A stretch of DNA of 64,000 nucleotides, taken from contig NZ_CP086136.1 in the NCBI RefSeq assembly GCF_017565645.3, forward strand, positions 5,191,501 to 5,255,500. The letters run 5' to 3'. The notes beneath the pieces were generated by a model. It was not told where the DNA came from. It made no database searches and worked only from the letters and a program-made list of their open reading frames with translations. Position 1 is the first letter of the stretch. Each line of letters starts with the position of its first letter. This document shows positions 18,237-27,016 of this stretch, in pieces. Position numbers and translations under genes: made by a program. The stretch comes from Bradyrhizobium barranii subsp. barranii. Its GTDB lineage: Bacteria; Pseudomonadota; Alphaproteobacteria; Rhizobiales; Xanthobacteraceae.

Positions 18237-19256
18237 TCACCGGTTGCGCCCGTTGCGCTTGGCGGCATAGAGGCAGGCATCCGCACGCTCGATCAACGCG
18301 TCGGGGTCGTCGCCCTGCTTGAGCATGGAGACGCCGACGGAGATGGTGACGCGGCCGAGGATCTCGCCGGTCGATTTTTTCTTCAATTCCTTCGCCATCA
18401 CGGCGCGGCGGATGTGATCTGCAACGGTGAGGGCCTGGCGCAGCGCCGTGTTGGGCAGCAGGACCGCGAATTCCTCGCCGCCATAGCGCGCGGTGATGTC
18501 CTGTCCCTTGATGGTCTGCTTCATGGACAGGCCGACCAGCCGCAACACTTGGTCGCCGGTGAGATGGCCGTAGGAATCGTTGAACGATTTGAAATGATCG
18601 ATGTCGAACAGCAGCAGCGACAGCGGCTCGCCCGAGGCGAGCGCGCTCTGCACGGCCATGCCGATCATGCGATCGAAATATTTGCGATTGCCCAACCCCG
18701 TCAGCGGATCGGTCAGGCTCTCGGCGCGGATCGCCTCCAGGCTCTGCTGGAGATTGCTGATCTCGTTCTTGGACAGGGTCAGCCGGTCTTCCAGCGCCTT
18801 GTTGGTCTCGCGCATCTCGCTGGTCGAACGCAGCAGCGTCTCGACGACCGACTTGATCTGGTCGCGGCTCTTGGCCGACGACAGTTGCTCGGTCGCGCCC
18901 GACAGGCTGGCATCGTAGGAGCCGGTCATCCCGAGCGCTTCGCTCAGCACCGTCATCACGTCGTCGATCTCGCCGATGACGCGTGCGCCGACCTTGTTGA
19001 TGCGGTCGGTGGTCTTGATGTGGGAAAGATAGGTCTCGTAGATCTGCTCGAGATCGCCTTCGGTCAGCTTGCCGTGGCGCGCCAGCGTCTCGTTGATGAT
19101 CTTGTTGAGCGGAGCGTTATAGCCGGTGGCGTAGACGTACCAGATCTCGTAATTGCGGGGAATTGCAGTCTGTCGAAGCGAGCGGATCTGACCGAGAGCC
19201 ACTTCGGCGAACGCCATCGTGCGTTCGTGTCGTCGAGCACCTTGACCACTGAACAT
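18237..19256 (-). CDS. Diguanylate cyclase (GGDEF domain)
   Basis: Synthesises the second messenger c-di-GMP; about 339 residues. The N-terminal part (to about 140) is helical without a known sensor, followed by a coiled-coil segment (about 140-178) and a GGDEF domain from TDPLTGLGNRKYFDRMI. The active-site motif is GGEEF (259-263), a functional variant. The inhibitory-site motif RxxD is KGQD here (250-253), so product inhibition may be lost. No membrane helix was seen, so the protein is probably cytoplasmic. The start is uncertain: ATGs at 19292, 19256 and 19217 are in frame; 19256 has a GGGG stretch upstream. Confidence 0.9.
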   Translation of the reverse strand: MFSGQGARRHERTMAFAEVALGQIRSLRQTAIPRNYEIWYVYATGYNAPLNKIINETLARHGKLTEGDLEQIYETYLSHIKTTDRINKVGARVIGEIDDVMTVLSEALGMTGSYDASLSGATEQLSSAKSRDQIKSVVETLLRSTSEMRETNKALEDRLTLSKNEISNLQQSLEAIRAESLTDPLTGLGNRKYFDRMIGMAVQSALASGEPLSLLLFDIDHFKSFNDSYGHLTGDQVLRLVGLSMKQTIKGQDITARYGGEEFAVLLPNTALRQALTVADHIRRAVMAKELKKKSTGEILGRVTISVGVSMLKQGDDPDALIERADACLYAAKRNGRNR

Positions 19257-19414
19257 ACCCCACAGCGGTCGGTGCGCCATCGACCGCAGCAATACTTAAA
19301 TTATGTTCGCAGGCTAACGGACGATCGTGAACGCTCTGTAAACAGACGTTCGCGAATGCATCAGAATAAGTGTGAAGCGGCTCTGCTCAACCGAACCTGA
19401 ATCGCGCCGGCGCG

Positions 19415-20953
19415 TCAAGCGCCGGCGGGAGAACGCACTGGCCGGAGCAGAAACGCCGGAAGGTGCGAGTGATCGCCGGGCTCGGTATCGGCCTCGCGCT
19501 GGCGGCGCGGCTCGGGGCGGCCGATCGACGGCACATGCGATGGATTGGCTTGCTGGCGCGATCCACCGCGCGGCTCGGATGATTGCTTCGCTTCACGCGG
19601 AGGCCTCGCCTCCCGTGCGGGCCTCGGCTCACGTGCAGGTCTCGCTTCAGGAGCGGGCTGTGTCTCTGCGGAAGGCCTCGCCTCGCCGCGCGGTTCGCGG
19701 GGCTCGTGGCTGCGCTCACGATCGCGGCCACGCTGCGGCTTGCCGCGTCCGCCGCGGGAACGTTCACGGTCGCGCCCGCGCGGTTCGCGCGAACGTGCGC
19801 TCTGCTCGCCTGCGTCCGCGGGCACTTCGAAATCGCCCTCGGCGCGCGGAATGCTCTGGCCGATCAGCTTCTCGATTGCCACCATCGACTTCTGGTCGAG
19901 CGGCGTCACGAGCGAGATCGCCATGCCGGCGCGGCCGGCGCGGCCGGTGCGGCCGACGCGGTGAACATAGTCGTCGGGGTGGTGGGGGACGTCGAAATTG
20001 AAGACGTGGCTGACCTCAGGGATGTCGAGGCCGCGGGCGGCAACATCGGAGGCGACCAGCAGCGGCAGTTCGCCCTTGCGGAACTGTTCGAGCGCCGCCG
20101 TGCGGGCCGACTGGTCCATGTCGCCATGCAGGGCGCCGACGCTGAAACCATGCTTTTGCAGTGATTTGTGAACGACGGCGACCTCGCGCTTGCGATTGCA
20201 GAAGATGATCGCGTTCTGGAGATCCTTGGCCTCGCGCAGCAGGCGTCGCAGCAATTCACGCTTCTCATGCGCCTCGCGCCCGGCCGGGACCTGACACTGC
20301 GTGACGGTCACGGCGGTGGTGGCGGGCTTGGAGACCTCGACCTTCTGCGGATTATGCAGGAAGGTCTCGGTGATGCGCCGGATTTCCGGCGGCATGGTCG
20401 CGGTGAAGAACAGGGTTTGCCGCGTGAACGGGACGAGCTTGCAGACGCGCTCGATGTCAGGAATGAAGCCCATGTCCAGCATGCGGTCGGCTTCGTCGAT
20501 GACGAGCAGCTCCACGCCGGTGAGCAGGAGCCCGCCGCGCTCGGTGTGGTCGAGCAGGCGGCCGGGGGTGGCGATCAGCACGTCGACGCCGCGCGTCAGC
20601 TTGGCATCCTGGTCGCCGAAGGAAACGCCGCCGATCAGCAGGGCGACGTTGAGCTTCTGGCCGGCGCCGTAGCGGTCGAAGTTTTCCTTCACCTGCGCCG
20701 CGAGTTCGCGGGTAGGCTCCAGGATCAGCGTGCGCGGCATGCGCGCGCGGGCGCGACCCTTTTCGAGGATGGTGAGCATCGGCAGCACGAAGGCCGCGGT
20801 CTTGCCGGTGCCGGTCTGGGCGATGCCGAGCACATCCTTGCGTGCGAGGACGTGGGGGATCGCCTGTTCCTGAATGGGGGTGGGGGTGGTGTAACCGGTG
20901 GCCGCCACTGCGGCGAGGACTTTTTCGGACAGTCCGAGATTTGAAAAGGACAT
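19415..20953 (-). CDS. DEAD-box RNA helicase, RhlE-like
   Basis: ATP-dependent RNA helicase of about 512 residues. Q motif near PTPIQEQAIP (24-33), Walker A AQTGTGKT (45-52), PTREL (80-84), DEAD (153-156), TAT in place of SAT (184-186), and the HRVGRTGRAGRAG motif VI in the second RecA domain. After about residue 380 comes a long tail rich in Arg, Glu, Pro and Gly with RGRDRERSRGG-like repeats, probably an unstructured RNA-binding region. RhlE-type helicases act in ribosome assembly and RNA turnover. The ATG at 20953 matches the family N-terminus MSFSNLGLSEKVL. Confidence 0.93.
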   Translation of the reverse strand: MSFSNLGLSEKVLAAVAATGYTTPTPIQEQAIPHVLARKDVLGIAQTGTGKTAAFVLPMLTILEKGRARARMPRTLILEPTRELAAQVKENFDRYGAGQKLNVALLIGGVSFGDQDAKLTRGVDVLIATPGRLLDHTERGGLLLTGVELLVIDEADRMLDMGFIPDIERVCKLVPFTRQTLFFTATMPPEIRRITETFLHNPQKVEVSKPATTAVTVTQCQVPAGREAHEKRELLRRLLREAKDLQNAIIFCNRKREVAVVHKSLQKHGFSVGALHGDMDQSARTAALEQFRKGELPLLVASDVAARGLDIPEVSHVFNFDVPHHPDDYVHRVGRTGRAGRAGMAISLVTPLDQKSMVAIEKLIGQSIPRAEGDFEVPADAGEQSARSREPRGRDRERSRGGRGKPQRGRDRERSHEPREPRGEARPSAETQPAPEARPAREPRPAREARPPREAKQSSEPRGGSRQQANPSHVPSIGRPEPRRQREADTEPGDHSHLPAFLLRPVRSPAGA

Positions 20954-21253
20954 TGAGCCTCTGGTCGAAACCGCCGTTCGGAATCGAGGGTAATTAAGGC
21001 TGTCGCGTTCCACCCCGAAACGGCGCGCTCTCAAAGAAGCTGGGGGTGCTGACTCACGCGAACAAAGCGCAAGGCTCAAGAATCGGTCTTCGATCTGAGC
21101 CGCGTCGCCCCGGAACATAGGCGGGAATCGGCCAAAGTCAATGGAGCGGGCGCGGGAAGACCCTAAAAAACCTGAGGTTTTTGCTCAAATAGCGGGCCCG
21201 GTTGGGCTTTTCCGCCTCCACCGTTAACCGGGCGATAGCTGCCGGAGGGACGG

Positions 21254-22264
21254 CTAACGCCCTTCCGGGCCCCGGGCCCGGAAATCGCCGGGGGCCATTC
21301 CGTAGGCGGCGTTGAAGACCCGGTAATAGGTCGCCAGGCTCTCGAAGCCGCAGGAGGTCGCGATATCAGCGATCAGCCGGTCCGGCGCCTCGCGCATCAG
21401 GCGGCGGCTCTGTTTCAGGCGTTCGTCCGTCACGGTCTGCGAAAAGCTCTTCGCCGCGGCTTCGAACAGCATGTGCAGGTGACGCACGGACACGCCGAGC
21501 TGGTCGGCCACCATCGTCGGCGCCAGACCGGGGTCTTGCAGATGGCGCGCGATCAGGCGCCGCGCCTGCGAGAGCCGGGCGGTCCGTAGCGCGGCCTGCC
21601 CACGGCGGCTGCCGGGCCGCACGATGCCGCGCTCGATCAGCGCCAGATGGGCCAAGGCCTGGACGAGCGAGGCTTGATCCAAGGAGGCCTGATCCAAGGA
21701 GGTCTGGGCGACTGAGGTCGCATCAGTGGCGCCGTTATCGCCTGCGGCGGCCTCATCGAGGTCGGCGAAGCAGGCGCCGAGCAGGGGCGCCAGGCCGGGA
21801 TCGCTGAAGGTCCGGGGCGCAAGCTCGCGCATGCGCCTGTCCTGCGTGGAGAGCCTGCTCACGGGGATCTTCAGGATGCGCAGGTGGAAGCCGCCTGCGC
21901 CGAGCGGCGCGGTGCGATAAGGCTGGTCGGTATGGCTGGTGGCAAAGCTGCCGTTGGCGATCGCAAAGTCACCGGTGCGCATGCCGCCGAACCAGCCGCC
22001 GCTGCCGAGCTGCTGATAGACGCAGATGCTGTCGCCGGGCGCGTAGGCGATGTCGGAGTTGCTGCGCTCGACCGTGTAGTGCGACGCCTTCAGCTCGACG
22101 AGGCCACCGCCGCCGAGCTGGCGCAGCGAGAATTCGCCGTAGAAGTCCGCGCGGCGTTCGCGCTCGAGTTCAGCGGTGACGCCGAACAGGCCCTTGGACC
22201 GGACCTCGCGCCAATAGTCGAACCGGTCATGCGGCTCGACCTCGTCAGTACACCATCGATACAC
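21254..22264 (-). CDS. AraC family transcriptional regulator
   Basis: Regulator with an N-terminal AraC-binding-like sensor domain (about 1-190, with HDRFDYWREVRSKGLFGV) and a C-terminal double helix-turn-helix, second helix region IADIATSCGFESLATYYRVF. It is divergent from the caspase-like gene and may control it. The start is uncertain: GTG 22264 is preceded by a GGGGG stretch and fits the sensor domain, whereas the only upstream in-frame ATG (22579) would overlap the divergent gene. A 15-base tandem repeat (21675-21704) gives repeated SLDQA units in the linker. Confidence 0.85.
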   Translation of the reverse strand: MYRWCTDEVEPHDRFDYWREVRSKGLFGVTAELERERRADFYGEFSLRQLGGGGLVELKASHYTVERSNSDIAYAPGDSICVYQQLGSGGWFGGMRTGDFAIANGSFATSHTDQPYRTAPLGAGGFHLRILKIPVSRLSTQDRRMRELAPRTFSDPGLAPLLGACFADLDEAAAGDNGATDATSVAQTSLDQASLDQASLVQALAHLALIERGIVRPGSRRGQAALRTARLSQARRLIARHLQDPGLAPTMVADQLGVSVRHLHMLFEAAAKSFSQTVTDERLKQSRRLMREAPDRLIADIATSCGFESLATYYRVFNAAYGMAPGDFRARGPEGR

Positions 22265-22466
22265 GGCAGCCCCCGCTTGCAGCGCGCAGCTGCCTAGAAA
22301 AAGCAGATTCCGGAGGAATCTGCCATAGTCCTGATGACGGAACCCGTGGGCTCTGCGCGTTGAACCGTCGATATGGCTGGACCGACTATCATCAACGGCA
22401 GAGGGTTCCAATGAATCGCTGTTCGAGGGGGCCGGCGGAGCGCCGTTCCGCAACGGGAATTTTACG

Positions 22467-23987
22467 ATGACGCGTCGGGTTTTCAGAATTCTGGCGGCCC
22501 TTGGCCTTGCGGTGAGCCTGAGCGGCTTCGCGCTGCCCGCACAAGCCGAGAAACGCGTTGCGCTCGTCGTCGGCAACAACGACTACAGGAACGTCCCCAA
22601 GCTCCTCAAGGCGGTCAACGACGCCCGCACCATGGGCGATACGCTGAAGCAGCTCGGCTTCTCGGTGATGGTCGCCGAGAACCAGAGCCGGCAGCAATTC
22701 TCCGAGACGCTGCTCGCCTTCGACAGGACGATCGAGCCCGGCGACACCGCATTCTTCTTCTACGCCGGCCACGGCTTCGAGATCGCGGGCCAGAACTACC
22801 TGCTGCCGACTGACGTACCGGCGGCGACCGAAGGGCAGGAAGAGCTGGTGCGCGACGCTTCCATCCTGGCCGACCGCATCGTCGAGCGCCTTCAGAACAA
22901 GAAGGCGCGGACGTCGATCCTCGTGTTCGACGCCTGCCGCAACAACCCGTTCGAGCGCAAAGGCACCCGCGCGGTCGCCGGCGGCGGCGGCCTCGCGCCG
23001 ATGGTGCAGCTGCCCGAAGGCGTGTTCTCTGTGTTCTCCGCGGGTCCCCGCCAGACCGCGCTCGATCGTCTCTCCAACGACGACGCCAATCCCAATTCGG
23101 TGTTCACACGCACCTTCGCCAAGGAGCTTCTCCAGCCCGGCGAGAACCTGGTGCAGGTGGCGCAGCGGACCCGCCGTCTCGTCAGCGAGATGGCCGACAC
23201 CGTCAAGCACAGACAGGTGCCGGTCTATTTCGACCAGATGGTCGACGACGTCTTCCTCAGCGGCGTTGCCAAGGACGCCACCGCCGCTGCGCGCCCGGCC
23301 GATCCGCCGCCGCAGAAGCTCGCGGCTCTCCCGCCGGTGTCGGTACCGCGCGTGCCGAAGGAAGAAACCACCAACGCGCCGATCGCCAGCTTCTCGCGGC
23401 ACAATGGCGGCTGGAGCGTGGTGTTCTCCTTCGCCGACCCGACGCTCGGCATTTCCTGGCGCATGGCCGGCAATGGCGATTTCCGCGAGACCGGCTTCAT
23501 CGACACGCTCGATCCGCGCACGCGCAAGCGGATGCCGAACCCGTCGATCGAATTGCCGCCGGATGCGCAGGCCGGCACCATCGAGGTCCGCTATGTCGAT
23601 CAGTCCGGCGACATGCAGGGGCCATTCCCGATCAGGTTCGATCCCGAGGCCGCGCTGATCCGCGACCAGCGCAAGATTCTCGACATGACCGCGACGAGCT
23701 GGCTGTCGTTCCGCGAGTTCAACGGGCTGCTCGTCTATTACACGCACCTCGTGTCCTACCGTTGCGCCATCCGCGAGGTGCGCATCGGCATCGACACCGC
23801 CGTTCCGAACCAGGTGTTGAAGATGCCGGGCTGCGACATGCGCGATCCCAGCGCGATCAGCGCCGGCATGCCGCTCTACATGAAGCTTGCCCCGGCGACG
23901 CAGTTCGTCTCGGTGGAACTGACCTACCGCGACGGCAGCGTGTCGGAAATCAAGAGTTTTCGGGCCGCGAACCGCAACAACAACTGA
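22467..23987 (+). CDS. Exported caspase-like (peptidase C14) protein
   Basis: A 506-residue orthocaspase/metacaspase-type protein. It begins with a signal peptide ending at PAQA-E (about residue 28). The p20 domain (about 29-250) has the catalytic His102 in YAGHGFE and Cys157 in FDACRNNPF. A Pro-rich linker follows, then a C-terminal domain of about 230 residues with predicted beta strands and two paired cysteines (CAIREV, GCDMRD) that could form a disulfide outside the cytoplasm. Family members cleave after Arg or Lys; substrate unknown. The next downstream gene is on the other strand, so it is monocistronic. Confidence 0.9.
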   Translation: MTRRVFRILAALGLAVSLSGFALPAQAEKRVALVVGNNDYRNVPKLLKAVNDARTMGDTLKQLGFSVMVAENQSRQQFSETLLAFDRTIEPGDTAFFFYAGHGFEIAGQNYLLPTDVPAATEGQEELVRDASILADRIVERLQNKKARTSILVFDACRNNPFERKGTRAVAGGGGLAPMVQLPEGVFSVFSAGPRQTALDRLSNDDANPNSVFTRTFAKELLQPGENLVQVAQRTRRLVSEMADTVKHRQVPVYFDQMVDDVFLSGVAKDATAAARPADPPPQKLAALPPVSVPRVPKEETTNAPIASFSRHNGGWSVVFSFADPTLGISWRMAGNGDFRETGFIDTLDPRTRKRMPNPSIELPPDAQAGTIEVRYVDQSGDMQGPFPIRFDPEAALIRDQRKILDMTATSWLSFREFNGLLVYYTHLVSYRCAIREVRIGIDTAVPNQVLKMPGCDMRDPSAISAGMPLYMKLAPATQFVSVELTYRDGSVSEIKSFRAANRNNN

Positions 23988-24036
23988 GCGGTCTGCGGTT
24001 CCATTGTTGGGCGGCGAGCGCAGTTGGCGCGGGAAA

Positions 24037-24321
24037 CTAGCCGCGACGCTTCCCGATGTAGCGCTTGATGGCGTCGATCGCTTCCATCAAGGGCGGCGCA
24101 AGCGAGAAGAACGTCCCCATGGCGATCGAGATGACGACATGGCGAAGCAGGACCTTCTCCTGTTCCTCGAACGGATAGCCGTTCTGGTCGATCCGTGCCG
24201 GCGCGAGCGTGCCCGCCTCCTGAGGATCCGGCTTCCGCGGCTTGCGCGGCGGCAGCATGATCACGACGAAAAGCACGTTGATCAGCAGCCAGATGCCAAG
24301 CACTATCAGTATGGTGCGCAA
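24037..24321 (-). CDS. Small membrane protein (94 aa), unknown function
   Basis: Not recognised. The first 24 residues are a strong membrane helix (MRTILIVLGIWLLINVLFVV), followed by a Pro/Lys-rich stretch (PPRKPRKPDP) and a second hydrophobic segment (HVVISIAMGTFFSLAPPLME), ending KRYIGKRRG. It stands alone between the caspase gene and the FAD enzyme gene. The composition and the lack of a convincing overlapping gene support it as real. Confidence 0.65.
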   Translation of the reverse strand: MRTILIVLGIWLLINVLFVVIMLPPRKPRKPDPQEAGTLAPARIDQNGYPFEEQEKVLLRHVVISIAMGTFFSLAPPLMEAIDAIKRYIGKRRG

Positions 24322-24442
24322 CGCGGGATCTTCCTGAAATCAATCGAAATTATCAGCAACGCTACCGGCCATTCGGCATTGCGGCAAACCAATTCCGGCT
24401 TGTTGCACCGCACAGAATACTAAAGTTGTAAGCGAGGAGTTG

Positions 24443-25702
24443 ATGACGGAATCTGATACCCCAGAGCACACCGTGCGTCACTCCGTGAGAGCCCGATGTT
24501 GCATCGTCGGCGGCGGGCCGGCCGGCATGATGCTCGGCTATCTCCTGGGACGCGCCGGCATCGATGTCGTGGTGCTGGAGAAGCATGCGGATTTCTTCCG
24601 CGACTTTCGCGGCGACACCGTGCATCCCTCGACGCTCCAGGTGATGGACGAGCTCGGCCTGATCGATGGGTTCCTGAAGCTGCCGCACCAGCGCCTGCAG
24701 ATGATGGACGGCCTGTTTGGCGGGACGCCCGTGCGGATTGCCGATCTCCGCCGGCTGCGCACCAAGTACCCGTTCATTGCCTTCATGCCGCAATGGGACT
24801 TCCTGAATTTCCTGCGCGAGGCCGGCCAGCGCTTCGCCTCGCTCAAGATGATGATGAATACGGAAGCCGTCGATCTGATCCGCCGCGGCGAGACCGTCGC
24901 CGGCGTGCGTGCGATGACGCCGGATGGGCCGATCGACATCGAAGCCGATCTCACCGTTGCCTGCGATGGCCGGCATTCGACGGTGCGCGAGCGTGCGGGG
25001 CTCCGCGTCGAGGAGATCGGCGCGCCGATGGACGTGCTGTGGTTCCGCGTCGGCCGCAAGGCGGACGAGACCGAGAACCTGTTCGCGCGCGTCGAGCCCG
25101 GAAAGATGATGGTCACGTTCGACCGCGGCGACTATTGGCAGTGCGCCTATGTCATCGCGAAGGGGCAATACGAGGCGGTGAAGGTGAGGGGATTGCAGGC
25201 GCTGCTCGACGACGTCGTGCGCATGGCGCCGATCCTTCGATCCGGCATCGCCGATGTGAAGAGCTTTGACGACGTCAAGCTGCTCACCGTCGCGATCAAC
25301 CGCCTGGCGCGCTGGACGCGGCCGGGCCTGCTTCTCATCGGCGATGCCGCGCATGCGATGTCGCCGGTCGGCGGCGTCGGCGTCAATCTCGCCGTGCAGG
25401 ACGCAGTTGCGACCGCCAATTTGCTGGCCGACAAGCTTCGGCAGGGCTGCCCAACCGAGAATGAACTCGATGCCGTGCGCCGGCGCCGCGAATTCCCGGT
25501 GAGGATGACGCAGCGCATGCAGATGATCGTGCAGAACAACATCATCAGCGGCGCCCTGCAGGGCAGTGATCGGCCGCTGAAGGTGCCACTGGTCGTGCGC
25601 CTGATCACTGCGCTGCCATGGCTCCAGGGTCTTCCGGCGCGCCTGATTGCGCTCGGCGTGCGGCCCGAGCACGTGCAGTCTAAGGCCGCGCCTGCATCGT
25701 AG
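24443..25702 (+). CDS. FAD-dependent monooxygenase (PHBH-like)
   Basis: Flavoprotein of the class A aromatic-hydroxylase family, about 419 residues. FAD fingerprint GGGPAG at 23-28, the DG motif in ACDGRHSTVRERAGL, and the second FAD motif in GDAAHAMSPVGGVGVNLAVQD. Family members hydroxylate aromatic or polycyclic substrates with NAD(P)H and O2; the substrate cannot be told. Start: ATG 24443 lies three bases after GAGGAG; an adjacent TTG at 24440 is unlikely. It is monocistronic. Confidence 0.9.
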   Translation: MTESDTPEHTVRHSVRARCCIVGGGPAGMMLGYLLGRAGIDVVVLEKHADFFRDFRGDTVHPSTLQVMDELGLIDGFLKLPHQRLQMMDGLFGGTPVRIADLRRLRTKYPFIAFMPQWDFLNFLREAGQRFASLKMMMNTEAVDLIRRGETVAGVRAMTPDGPIDIEADLTVACDGRHSTVRERAGLRVEEIGAPMDVLWFRVGRKADETENLFARVEPGKMMVTFDRGDYWQCAYVIAKGQYEAVKVRGLQALLDDVVRMAPILRSGIADVKSFDDVKLLTVAINRLARWTRPGLLLIGDAAHAMSPVGGVGVNLAVQDAVATANLLADKLRQGCPTENELDAVRRRREFPVRMTQRMQMIVQNNIISGALQGSDRPLKVPLVVRLITALPWLQGLPARLIALGVRPEHVQSKAAPAS

Positions 25703-25881
25703 CGCAGGAGGTCGGTAGGGATAACGCGGCGTTAAATCGCGCACCGCGCGTTGCGTGCGTGCAACAGCGCAAACGGATTCACGTCGCGCCGCTTGCCAAT
25801 CCGGCATCTTAACTTTCTTGATTCAAATTTGAGTAAGACCTGCGTGTGACCGTGCATCCATCAAAGGACACGGGGTGTACC

Positions 25882-26649
25882 ATGCGTAACAAATTGATTG
25901 CCGCCTTCGCCTGCACGACCGCTCTGGTTTCGACCGGCGCTGCTTCAGCCGCCGATCTCGGTGCACGCTACATGAAGGCGCCCGCCTATGCGGAGCCGCT
26001 GTTCAACTGGACCGGTTTCTATGTCGGCGGCCATATCGGTGGCGCATGGACCAACGAGCAGTTCATCAATAACGGGACCGGCGCGCCGTTCGGCGATCTC
26101 GTTCCGGGCCAGGGCTATCGTCAGCGTGGCGCCGGCATCATGGGCGGCGCCCAGATCGGCTACAACTGGCAGGCCAACAACTACGTGTTCGGCATGGAAG
26201 GCACGATCTCCGGCCTCGACAACAAGGGTACGGTCGTCAACACCGCCTTCGGCGCCGCTGACGACATCTTCACCTGGCGTGCCAACGTGCTCGCGACCGT
26301 CGTCGGCCGCGCGGGCTTCGCCGTGCAGAACAATTTGTTCTACATCAAGGGCGGCTATGCCGGCGTGAACAACCGTCTCAACGTCAGCGACACCGTTGCG
26401 CCCTCGACGGGATCGGGCGGTCAGACCCATTGGGCCAACGGCTGGACCGTGGGCGCCGGCTGGGAATACGGCATCACCCGCAATTGGATCGTCGGCCTCG
26501 AATACAACTACGCGGCCTTCGGCAGCCAGACCTATCAGCTCGGCGGCACCTCGGGTAACTACACCTTCGATGCCAAGCCGCGCGACATCCAGTGGGCCGT
26601 CGTGCGCGCGAGCTACAAGTTCGACGCACCGGTCATCGGGCGCTACTGA
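25882..26649 (+). CDS. Outer-membrane beta-barrel protein (RopB/Omp25-like)
   Basis: A 255-residue exported barrel. The signal peptide MRNKLIAAFACTTALVSTGA ends near ASA-A. The mature part has FNWTGFYVGGHIGGAW, the opening strand of the Omp25/RopB family, and ends in AVVRASYKFDAPVIGRY with the aromatic C-terminal residue read by the BAM machinery. Such proteins stabilise the rhizobial outer membrane. It is the most divergent of three barrels in this region and has its own terminator (26698-26724). The ATG at 25882 was chosen as the natural signal-peptide start. Confidence 0.93.
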   Translation: MRNKLIAAFACTTALVSTGAASAADLGARYMKAPAYAEPLFNWTGFYVGGHIGGAWTNEQFINNGTGAPFGDLVPGQGYRQRGAGIMGGAQIGYNWQANNYVFGMEGTISGLDNKGTVVNTAFGAADDIFTWRANVLATVVGRAGFAVQNNLFYIKGGYAGVNNRLNVSDTVAPSTGSGGQTHWANGWTVGAGWEYGITRNWIVGLEYNYAAFGSQTYQLGGTSGNYTFDAKPRDIQWAVVRASYKFDAPVIGRY

Positions 26650-26697
26650 GCACGTCAACGAACGACCGAAGCTAAAAAAGTACTGCCAACAACTGAA

Positions 26698-26724
26698 AGC
26701 CCCGGCTCCGTCCGGGGCTTTTTT
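26698..26724 (+). terminator. Rho-independent terminator of the barrel gene
   Basis: Stem AGCCCCGG / CCGGGGCT with a six-base loop, followed directly by a T-run to 26724. It lies about 50 bases after the barrel stop codon. Confidence 0.9.
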
Positions 26725-26827
26725 CTGCCGATTCGCGTGTAGGTGCCGCCACGGGCGGGTCGGCCTGGCGGATGATCATCTCTGGAAACTGGCCGTGACG
26801 GTGCAATAGGGTGCAGTTGGTAAATAG

Positions 26828-26944
26828 CGCTTGCCTATTTCTGCCGCCGCGGACTCCGCGACGTATCGTTTCAGCCATGTCGTTGATGCGGTGCGCGTCG
26901 GTGTGAACTACCGCTTCGGTCCCTCGGCGGTTGTCGCAAAATAA
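26828..26944 (+). pseudogene. Relic of an outer-membrane barrel gene (C-terminal end only)
   Basis: The open stretch ends with TYRFSHVVDAVRVGVNYRFG and then PSAVVAK-stop, the classic last strand pair of rhizobial Omp25-like barrels. There is no start codon or signal peptide, and an in-frame TAG lies just before 26828. It is followed by a complete terminator (26971-26999), as an intact gene would be. It probably marks a deleted barrel paralogue next to the intact one at 25882. Confidence 0.75.
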
Positions 26945-26970
26945 TGATCTCTTCGAACGTGAAAGCTTTC

Positions 26971-26999
26971 AAAGCCCCGGCATCTGCCGGGGCTTTTTC
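26971..26999 (+). terminator. Rho-independent terminator after the barrel relic
   Basis: Stem AAAGCCCCGGC / GCCGGGGCTTT with a four-base loop and a short T-run. Almost the same hairpin follows the other barrel genes. It may now serve the convergent SDR gene from the opposite side. Confidence 0.85.
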
Positions 27000-27016
27000 G
27001 TCGGCCACGGCCGAGC

